Shown here: one piece after another, positions 47,003 through 59,000 of the stretch | Layout of the letters: the number at the start of each line of letters is the position of its first letter | Position numbering within the stretch: position 1 is the stretch's first letter | From: Mytilus californianus | Lineage: Eukaryota > Mollusca > Bivalvia > Mytilida > Mytilidae | Assembly (NCBI RefSeq): GCF_021869535.1 | Contig: NW_026262712.1 | Coordinates: 70,030,100 to 70,094,099 of the forward strand | Length of the DNA stretch: 64,000 nt | Direction of reading: 5' to 3' | Notes under the pieces: model-generated | What the model saw: only the letters and a program-made list of their open reading frames with translations | The model's database searches: none | What the model was told of the DNA's origin: nothing | Program-made: the position numbers and the translations under genes

Positions 47003-50000
47003 GTATGTCATACAAATCATCATATGTTTTAACATGTTCAAATTAAAGACCAGATTATTTAGATCTTTACTTTCATTACATTTTATATTCACAGCAGAGA
47101 AAATTACAATTTTTCAGATAGAAACATGAAATATTTTGTATAAGGATATATTAAGTAGTAGTTAAAGAACTATTAGGTTATTATTTGAATTAAGATATAT
47201 CTCTAATAAAAGAGATGGTCAAGGTAACAATAGAATGAAAGCATTTTTTCCCCATCCTGTTTGATGATACATTTTAATTCAAATATCACTATTTAAGGTG
47301 CTTTAGCTGTTTACTACTTTTTGAAAAAGAATAGAAATATAAACCTTGCTTTCATTTCCCAAAATAAGATAATTTAAAAAGAAACGCTTAAATTAATTGT
47401 TATGCCCCAGCCGCTAAGTGTTACCCTTGTCCGTCCATTGTGTACGTCCCCAAAATTGGTTTCCGTTCTCTTACTTGAGTTTGCCTCAACCAAATGTTAT
47501 AAAACTTATACACAATGCTTATTACCACAAAACACAGATCAATTTCAACAATTGGGTGGCGTCACTTTCACCGTTCATGAGTTATGCCCCTTTATTAACA
47601 TAAAAATTGCTGAATTTTTTCGTTTCCATCCTCTAACTTTAGTTTGCCTCAACCAAATGTTATGAAACTTATACACAATGCTTATAATCACAAAACCGTC
47701 TTAACTACGTGAATCCTGCATCTGTATATGGAAGTTGACTCATGCATATTTACAAGCGGGGGAATCTGTGGCCACATAGACACATTCTCCATTTATTAAG
47801 TCTCCCAAACGAAGTTTGGGAAGACTTATTGTTTTTGCTCAGTTCTTATTATTATTATTATTATTCTTCTTCTTCTTCTTCTTCTTCTTCTTCTTCTTCT
47901 TCTTCTTCTTCCGCCGCTTTTAAATTTGAACTTGTCCGCACCCGTTCTCCAAAACCGCTTGTCAGATTAACTAAGGGTTTCACAATATGTTAGACTAACA
48001 TGTCTAGTGGTGCAATCAGGGTTTTGTTTGTGCAATGGGGTTTATAAAGGGGTACTTTGAGGGGCAAAAAGAAAAGAGGGTTTTACTATAGAACCCTATG
48101 GGATTTTATTTTTTTAAATTTTCAAATGATTATAAGTTGAAAACCGTTTGTGATAGACACAATCTTTTTAATTGAAAATGTTCTTAATGATAAAGCCCAT
48201 TAAATGAAATACAGGGTTAGTCCCCAGGGGTCACCCCCACCCCCTGCCATTTAAGAAAGTTCTAATATCTTGTAAGTGGTCAAGATCCCCACCCCTAAAC
48301 CATATATATTTTGGTTTGTTATGCTAAGATGGTTTGAATGATATACAGGGTTAGTCCCCAGGGGTCACCCCGACCCCCTGCCATTTGAGAAAGTTCTAAT
48401 ATCTTGTAAATGGTTGAGATCCCCACCCCTAAACCATATATATTCTGGTTTGTCATGACAAAGCACATCAAATGAAATACAGGGTTAGTCCCCAGGGGTC
48501 ACCCCCACCCCCTGCCATTTAAGAAAGTTCTAATATCTTGTAAGTGGTCAAGATCCCCACCCCTAAACCATATATATTCTGGTTTGTCATGCTAAGATGG
48601 TTTGAATGATATACAGGGTTAGTCCCCAGGGGTCATCCCGACCCCCTGCCATTTGAGAAAGTTCTAATATCTTGTAAATGGTCGAGATCCCCACCCCTAA
48701 ACCATATATATTCTGGTTTGTCATGATAAAGCACATCATATGAAATACAGGGTTAGTCCCCAGGGGTCACCCCCACCCCCTGCCATTTAAGAAAGTTCTA
48801 ATATCTTGTAAGTGGTCAAGATCCCCACCCCTAAACCATATATATTCTGGTTTGTCATGCTAAGATGGTTTGATTGATATACAGGGTTAGTCCCCAGGTG
48901 TCATCCCGACCCCCTGCCATTTGAGAAAGTTCTAATATCTTGTAAATGGTCGAGATCCCCACCCCTAAACCATATATATTCTGGTTTGTCATGATAAAGC
49001 ACTTCAAATGAAATACAGGGTTAGTCCCCAGGGGTCAGCCCCACCCCCTGCCATTTAAGAAAGTTCTAATATCTTCTAAGTGGTCAAGATCCCCACCCCT
49101 AAACCATATATATTCTGGTTTGTCATGCTAAGATGGTTTGAATGATATACAGGGTTAGTCCCCAGGGGTCACCCCCACCCCCTGCCATTTGAGAAAGTTC
49201 TAATATCTTGTAAATGGTTGAGATCCCCACCCCTAAACCATATATATTCCTATTTGTCATGTCTCGAACATTTGAATGACGTATACGGTCAGTCCCCAGG
49301 GGTCCCCCCCCCCCACCCCCAATGTTCTAATATCTTGTAAATGGTTGAGATCCCCACCCCTAAACCATATATATTCCTGTTCGTCATGTAATGAACATTT
49401 GAATGACGTATAGGGCCAGTCCCCAGGGGTTCCTCCCCACCCCCAATGTTCTAGTATCTTGTAAATGGTCGAGATCCCCACCCCTAAACCATATATATTC
49501 TGGTTTGTCATGCCAAGATGATTTGAATGATATACAAGGTTAGTCCCCAGGCATCACTAATGCATATAACTTTACCAAACCAATTTTCACTGGAAGTTGC
49601 CCAATGTCTGGCGACCCTGGGAATTATGAATTATGGGAGCTTCGTTTGGGAGACTTTGTAACAGCATCCTGTTACATTCATTTCTTGTTTATATTATATT
49701 ATTGAATTATTTTTTTTTAGAAATTACGATTCAAAGAGTGCAGGACTGAGTGGATTATCGTCAATAGAATTTGTACAAGGAACAACACAGCAGACTAGAT
49801 ACTCAGCAAAATTTACCTCTCTTCATTCTAAAGGTTGGAATAATAAACTCACTGTATTTATCTTAATATATACTTGGAGGTCATTGCATTTCTCTAATAA
49901 GGGAGAGCTCTGAAAACCAAATTAAAAAGTCTTAGAATCAGTACCAAAGGATAGGTTACCCATATTAGAAGTTATTGGGCATTACAACCTTTGTTTAGTT

Positions 50001-53000
50001 ATAAAAAAAAACTTTCGTTGAGGGAATATATTCTCATAAAGTCAACATTAAAAAGAGAATTTATCTGATATACATAATATACACATGCCAAGTGAGTTTT
50101 GATGAGATGTAAGATTTTAAAAACGAAGTTGTTTGTGCTATTGTAATCAAACTCCACATTATGTCAATCTTGTCGGCCTTTTTAAGAACATTTGCAATAT
50201 ATTTAGGGGTGTTCCAATTAAACATACACAGGGAAAGCACTTTTCAAAATGGGAAACTTCTTATAGAGTCAAATTCAGAATTTCACTTATATTTTCACAG
50301 AACTTGACACACACCGATAGTTGTTATTTCAAAGTTCCTTCCCTGGGTCCTATATATGTTATGGAATGGCCCTAATGAAAGTTATGTGTACTGTTCATTG
50401 TATTACATTATAAAAGTAGTTTAAATAAATAATATGTGTTACTCAGTCAAAAGTTTTAGATAGGAAACAAAATATAAAGAAGTAGTTCCAAGGAACAAAC
50501 ATGAAGATTAAATGTAAACCTATCAATATAAAAAAAAAAAATAAGAGCTACAAGACAGAAAATGGCAACTAAATATTTTGATACAAAAGTTGTTTATCAT
50601 GGGATTTTAAACAGGAAAAAAAATGAAGAATCAATGTTAAATGAGGACAGATAGATTATAAGTAAGATGTGTTTATCTATTGTAGATATGAAAATATATG
50701 TTATACACTTGATATTGATCGAAAGTAATAAGGCTTAAGTAGAAAAAGTACAGTAAACACTTAAATTTGTCAAACTTTGTTTCAAATGTGCTTCATTAAT
50801 GTTTATATATTTATAACTGAACCTTCTAGTATTGTGATCTGTATGATAACAGTTTATGTGTTGTATATGTTTAACAGATTGAGCATTACTTAATAACATA
50901 AAACATCATCTTTCCAATTAAAACTACTGCTGAAAATAGCTTATAATTCCTTATCAATAAGTACAGTAATTGATTGCATCACATAATATTTTTGAAAATC
51001 ATTATTATTTATTTATATTTTGTTTGTGAAAAGAAGGACTTTTTTTAAAATTTTCATTAGGATTTCTGAGTAATACATTCTAAGAACTTTTTGAATATTA
51101 ATCTGTATGTTAGATAAAGTAATATAATTTAATAATTCCAGAGTATAGATTTAATGGTAAAGCTATTCAGAAGTTAAGAAGTCCTGGTTGTCTTATACCA
51201 ATCAGTTCCCCAGCTGTATCTAGATTTACTAGTCCACCAGCTATTCTTAGGAAGAGGAAAAGAAAGGTAGAATATGAATTTGATACCCTTTACTCTATAA
51301 TATCACTAGTCCTTACAGCTGAAAAGGAATATTTTTTCACACCAGGCACTGACAAAGGCTGGGACTGAAAATCTTTATTTGCATTATGTTACACACAAAG
51401 GATTTCATAGGTAGCAGAACAACAAACATAAGAGTTTTATTGGCATAGCCTGATGTTACCTCAAAAATTGTTTTCTTTTTAACTATAGCTTTACATTTTA
51501 ACAAAAAATATTATGGTAAAGGCTTATCTTTACTTCCTAATAGAAAAAATAAATAACTTGCAGTTAATTTTCTCAAATGAAAAGAGAGAGCTATGTGTTT
51601 ACATATTTTACCTTTTAAGCAAGCAATGTGAATTGGATAATTTTTTGTGTGTTGCTTAAAAGTAATGTCAATAAAAAAAATGTAAGGAGATGTGGTATGA
51701 TTGTCAATGAGACAACTACCAATCAAAGGACAAGGATGTCACTGTACAGCCTTCTATAATGAGCAAAACAAAAGATTTTACACAACCAGTTATAGCAGCT
51801 ATTAAGACATTCCCAGTTATTCTTATAGCATGTCTTTTGTGTTAAAAAGGAAACGATTGTTAGCCAGTTTAGGTAGATTCTAAAAATAAATCGTAGGATA
51901 AGATGTTTTAAGCAATTAAATTTAAAGAGACAGATGATATATTCTCAGATTTATCTTGAGGTTTGCAAATTTGCAGGAATAATATAGTCATTGTTACATT
52001 GATGATTTATCTTTAAGCATTTGTTATTTTTTCAAAACATAAAGTAAAATGCTGTAAACATTTGTTCTTTAGCTGATCCAGTCTTGTCCAGTTAACTCAT
52101 CTACCGATTCAGACAATTGGCAGAAAAGTAAACATGGAACCAATAAAAAACCAATAAAGGATGACATAGAGAACCAGTGTCCAGATTTATCTACTGAAAC
52201 CCAAGTGGAATTGAAAAAGGAACCAGTCACTCCAACTGGTACTCCAATTAAAAACTTACCATTTTCACCATCACAATTTTTAAACAGTCCAGAAGTACAT
52301 TTTGGGAAACTGACATCAACTCCTGTCTGTAACAATCCTAATTTAGCTACGCCAACACCAAATACATCACTCAATACACCAATTACCAAGCTATCTGACA
52401 GGTAAGATAACTCAACTGTATAAAGTTGTCAACTCCTATGTGTAACATCTCTTATTATACCCTTGCCCTAAATGTTTACCTTTGTTTATTCACTTTTCTG
52501 TCTGTAACATATTTCTGTCACATTTTCCTCAGCAACTACAAATCATTACTTCTTGATTTATGGCACTAAGCTTCATCTAGTTGTACCATACTGTGTGACA
52601 TGTTTTCACTCCTATGATTATCTACTTCCTGTTTACCATAAATATGTATCTTTTAAATGTCCTGCACATATATGAAATTTTTGTCACAAATTTCTCAGCA
52701 ACTTAAACCATAGCCTAGTTTAACTATACTTACACCAAATATATTACTGAATCCATGAGTTACAAAAATTGACTGATGGGAAGGTAATGAAAAATGCAAT
52801 AAATAGTCACACAATAACAAAGGAGAGTTGAATATTTTAGGGATTGTTGAAATTGCAACAAATTTAATCACTGCAAAATGTGCATTGTGACTTCACTATT
52901 CATGGCAGGTGAATTTACAACTTAATTCCTTGGAAAAAAAGGTACAATTCTTAGGGGTAAACAATGCGTCTATATTAAGCTTAGATAGTCGAGATGTAAG

Positions 53001-56000
53001 ATAATAAAACTATTAGACATGTTATTATATCAGTTTACTTTTTGATGTAAACATCAAGTGAATGGATCTTTTAAAAAAACTTAACATTCACATCTCAAAA
53101 CAAACAGCAATTGCTTGTGTGCCTAACCATCTGGAACTTTGAAATATACATTGTCGCTTGTCACCATCTTATAGTGTTTATATATCTCAACTTGTACGAT
53201 TCGCTTGTGTATGTAACAACGTATTAGATTTTAGCGAGAGAAATTTATGTATTACTGAAAAATTATTACACCAGGGTTTTCGATATCATAAACTAGTCAA
53301 AACATTTACTTAATTTTATCATCAGTATAAGGACATCATTCGTAAATATAACTCAACATGCAGACATCTTATACATTCGGGTATTTCACATCCAATCTTT
53401 TATGGTAATATTCTTTACAAAGCACAAAAATGTCAGTATTCACCTCAAAAGCTAACAAAACCTTTAAACAGACTTATTAAGAAGGGATATAGTTACAATA
53501 CTATTGTCAGGTCATTAAAGATTGCATATTTTGGCTTTAATATTGATTCACTTATAGGGTCTTTGCATCGGAATTAAGCATATTTATTCTAAAACCAGTT
53601 GTTGGCATGACACGGGTTATGTTCTCCTCATATATTTTATAATGGTATATTACTAAACCCCTAGCAGGAGGGATTGTGCCTGATATTCATATGATGAAGA
53701 CATAATCTTTCAATCTGTTTAATTGAGGTCTGGAGCTGGCATGTCAGTAACTGCTAGTAGTCTGTTGTTATTTATGTATTATTGTCATTTTGTTTATTTT
53801 CTTTTGTTTCCTATTCTGACATCGGACTCGGACTTCTCTTTAACTGAGTTTTACTGTGCGTACTGTTGTACGTTTGTTTTTTCTACATTGGCTAGAGGTA
53901 TAGGGGGAGGGTTGAGATCTCAAAAAACATGTTTAACCCCTGCCGCATTTTTGCGCCTGTCCCAAGTCAGGAGCCTCTTGCCTTTGTTAGTCTTGTATCA
54001 TTTTTAATTTTAGTTTCTTGTGTATAATTTGGAGTTTAGCATGGCGTCCATTATCACTGAACTAGTATACATATTTGTTTAGGGGCCAGATGAAGGACGC
54101 CTCCGGGTGCGGGAGTTTCTCGCTGCATTGAAGACCCATTGGTGGCCTTCGGCTGTTGTCTGCTCTATGGTCGGGTTGTTGTCTCTTTGACACATTCCCC
54201 ATTTCCATTCTCAATTTTATTGTACATGTATATGATTTTCGGGGTAAGTTTATTAGTGGCATAGCTTGTATGGGACAACATCAACATCAGCTCAAAATAA
54301 CAATTACAAAAGTGCTGAAGTCCTTGGTTTTTTTTAAATAGAGGCATCCACTTTCATTTATATCTAGGAAGCCACTGTTTTATTTTGTTTGTTAAAGACA
54401 TAACACTTGACAAAGTAACAATATATGTTTTTTTCATTTTTTTGTAGGTCAACATTAAATACTCCATGTATTAGAAGAACCATTTTAGATGCCACACCTA
54501 GGACACCAACTCCATTCAAGACAGCATTGGCAGAGATTGAAAAGAAATCTAAAGTCTTGCAAGATGTTGTATGTTGAATATATATATTAGTTTCATTTAT
54601 ATCAACAAGTTTTAAAATTCTGTTCCAAAATTTTTATAATGATTTTAAGGTAAGGCATATAGATATTGTTTGGTATGCAGTATGTTTGGACAATAATGAA
54701 GGAGAACATTCACTATGCTCCTAAAATGATCCTTAATTTAGAACTATTAGAAAGTTTATTAAAATTAAAATTTTTTGGACATTTGTTAGTGGGAATTAAA
54801 GTGGCCTCATGCAAATAACAAACTGATCTTTTTACACATTTTTATGCCCCACCTACGATAGCAGAGGGGCATTATGTTTTTCGGTCTCTGCATCCGTTCG
54901 TCTGTTCCGCTTCAGGTTCAAGTTTTTGGTCAAGGTACATTGTAGTTTTTGATGAAGTTGGTGTCCAATCAACTTGAAACTTAGTACACCTGTTCCCTAT
55001 GATATGATCTTTCTAATTTTAATGCCAAATTAGAGTTTTGACCCCAATTTCACGGTCCACTGAACATAGAAAATGATAGTTCGAGTGGGGCATCCATGTA
55101 CTATGGACACATTCTTGTTTTTTTTTGCAATTAAATGGAAAACTGAATTTCAGAAATTTTTTAGAATATCTTCAGTACCAAAATGACCTTGTTACCCTCT
55201 TATTTTATTTTTTGATTGGAACTATTTTCATGGCTTCTTGTATCAAAACATAGAATTTTTCCATATCTATTCAAATGTGGCTAGTAGTGTATGAACTATC
55301 ACACATGTTATCTAGTCTTATTCAGATATGGCCAAATTCTTTAGTAGGAAGCTGTTAAAAAAGATATAGTATGTTTTATTTTGAAGAATCATCTAGTATT
55401 AAAGTGTAACAATAGCATTGAACTGTTTACAAATCTACAAAAGCTGTTAAAATACATTAAATCAATTATTTCTGAATAAAAGAAAATTAAATAATTAAGA
55501 CATGCCAATGAATAATACCAGAAGGTTGAATAAAGGAATCTGGAAACATCTTAAACACTTATTTTAGAGTCCAGGTCAGATTGAGAAAGATATTGATGAG
55601 ATGATGAAAGAAGATACAGGCTATGATGCTGATATGTCAACTATGACAATGTATGTCACACCAAGGGAAAGGAAACAAAAGGTAATGTTATAATGAAAAC
55701 TATGACAATGTATGTCTATGACAGTGTAAGTTTATGTCAATTTTGATATAGTACGCCACACAAAGAGGAAAGTAAAGATAGGAAATGAATGTCCCCCAAA
55801 GGAAAGGGAACAAGTTATGTCAACTGCAATAATGTATACATTTTGCAACCAGAGAAAAGTAAAATAAGTTATGTGAAATAAAGAGAGAAGGTAATGATAA
55901 AACAATTAGTTAACAGCACACAAACATTCAAAATCAGCTAAATAAAGTTTACTGTATTTGATGAAAATTCCACCAGATATTTTAAAACTAAATGGATAAA

Positions 56001-59000
56001 AAATATCCAGTAATGGATATTAACAGATAATGAATAATTATCCAGTGACTGATAACTTTCAGACACTACATAAATAGTGTGCCACTATTAATCCATCAAT
56101 CTGCATCTGAAGAAAAGCAATAAAACCATAACTGGTTCGGCTATAAATCATCACCAGGTCCTGTTAATTATGTGTTTTTTCATTACCTTCAGTTTTTATT
56201 TGTCATTTTTTTTTTTTACGCTAATACATAACTTACGAAATCTCCATTGGATCTATTAGGTTTATAGACCTCTTTATGTCAGTTTCCACTCTATTACTCA
56301 TCTAAAATAAATGATGTTACTGAGGACAAAAAATGACATACTTTGGAGAAGTGTTCACATTCAGATCATGACAATCCCAATGATGTACAATCCAAAAAAA
56401 AAAGTTCATTTGCTGTAGTTTACATACTGAAATCAATACAATTAAAACATAAATTATATGACTTGTGGTATTGTAGGGTGCTGCTAAGAAGGCAAGACAG
56501 TCATTGGCTAAGAAATGGTCAGCATCTGACATGAACTTCTCAGAGTCTATGATCATGTCTCCAGAAACACCAGTGAGTATTGTTGTTCCAAACGAAAACT
56601 ATTTTACAGTTTTTACTTGGTTTACAATGTGTAGTTTATATCAGAAAATGATAGATATAAGTAAACTCGGCTTATCCAAACAATCAAGACACATCTTAAT
56701 AATCAATTAGACAGGTAAATTCGGCTAATTGATATAACATTTTAAAAATAGATAACAATCCAGTAACATTAAGCCTAAACCCAGTAAACTGAATTGGGTC
56801 ATTTGTTGTTATTTTTATATTTCATGCCCCTTTACTAGTCCTTGCAGCATTTATAAATGGTTCTGTAGTCTTGATATTTAGAAAAAACGAAAAATACACA
56901 ATTACTTTAATTAAACTCTGCTCTATCAGAGTTGAGGTTTAATTTATAGAGACCCTCCATCTTTTCTGCTTTAATACGAGATAGTCCTTTATCTTAAGAT
57001 AATGTAATTTGGTGATATGATCCCTTGATCCTTTAGTTTGCTGGTATGTAAACAACTTCATTTAGTAATAATCTAATACTGGGAATTTCTCAAAATCCTT
57101 TAGTTACATTTTATCAAAAAGTTACAATAGGTGCTGAAATTCTCAAACTAAAATGACTCAAGTCCAGGGCTAATTGAACAACAAGTTTTCTGATTGATAA
57201 GAAAAATTGATGCCATGCTTGTTTAAAAATTTTCTAATATCTGCTTTTTTATAGAGTAAATCTTTACTTGGTGATACCAGTATTTTATTCTCGCCACCGT
57301 CCATTATCAAGGATACCCTAGCAGAGGAAGTCATGGATGAAGTATTCAATCAGCAAAAAGATAGTGAGAAGAAGGAAGTAAAGGTAGGAAGAAATTCATA
57401 GTATTAAACATCAAGAATCAATGCAAAATACTACAGGTTCTTTGTCTATGATACAAATAAAGATTGGGGTAGGAATCACATTGTCAGTTCATTCCTAAAC
57501 CATGTAAATGAAATTCCATCTACCCATTGGTAGTATACCATGTAAAGATGGGCATGAATAGAAATGATTTAGATGTAACAAATTATAGTGAGTTGAAATG
57601 CCAGCCATTTTTAGAATCCTGCATGCACATCCACAGCCTTTTTTATGGATCAATTCTGCAATATAATTTAGTGAACAGATGGTTCTTGGAAGAGACAGAA
57701 AATGAGAATTGTGATGTGAGCTGTGCATGGTGTCCATAGAGCACATATTCTTCATTCATTAAATTTTAAATCCGAGATCTGTACTCAAATAAGTGACCTA
57801 CAAGCATATTACATTTTGGAGGGATGCATCTTGGAAAATATGATTGCCCTCCCCCCCCCAAAAATTAGGACTCTGACTTACATTTTATGCTTCATTCACT
57901 TCCATTAAGTTTTACTTTCCAGTTAAATTTCAGGTACTAAGTGACTCATTCAAGTAACTCAAGTGTAAGGGTGCATCTTGGAATATAGCAGCCTTCCACA
58001 AAAAGTAAATGGACCTACATTTAACACTACATTGTTTGCTATTAAGTTTAAGTTACTAAGATAATAACTTACCTTCAGTCATATAGTATGATGAACATAT
58101 ACATGTTTTCGGAAGTACAAATTTTTGTATAAGAAGCTCACTTTGACCTACATTTTACACTTCATTGACTTGCATTAAGCTTTTCATTTGAGTTAATTTT
58201 TTCAATTAAGGCCAGTCTAAGCTAAATTGAATGATTCATTGTATATAGTTCACCAAGAACATTTCTGAGATATTAAGTGACTATTTCACACTGAAGTTAA
58301 TTGTTAAAAGTTCATCATGTTAATATGGGAATGAGGTGAACTTTGAAATAATAGAATACCTATGCTTGATATTTCTGATCAGTGTTCAACCTTGTAATGG
58401 AAACTTGCCTAGATTTAAAACAAGCTGGTTTATAACACTATATATATACCTGAAAGTTTGTTACTATGGAAGGACAACTGAAAATTCAATTATTTTGAAG
58501 AGCAGAGATATAAGGGACAGTCATAGTGTCTTTTGTTGATAAATTTGAAAGAGAAATCAACAGCTTTATGATGGAAAATTAAAGAGGAAAAGAAAATGTT
58601 ATCTTTAAATGACCAATGATTTTGTTTGACAGTTCAGGTGTATTCTTTCATTTTACTACAATTCAAAATGATAATGATTAAAGATAACATGTTTGATATT
58701 TATCATTGTAGAGGTTTAAATCTAGTAAAAGAATAACATTCCAGGAAAATGAAGTGAAAGATACAAAACAAGTTGCAAAGGTAGGTTGTAAAAGAGAGGC
58801 AAAAGTAACTAAAGGGATATTCAAACTCATTAGTTGAAAACAAACTGACAATGCTATGGCAAAAAATGAAAAACAACGATTTGATTTGATTTTTGGTGTT
58901 TTAACGCCACTTTTAAGCACCGCTTTTGGGCTATTTCGTGGCGGCCAGTTTTTATTGGTGGAGGAAGCCGGAGTGCCCGGAGAAAACCACGACCTTCGAT

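Noticed and set aside
47850..47912. Poly-serine coding region
   Set aside because: It is a (TTA)n(TTC)n microsatellite at the 5' side of element H3.
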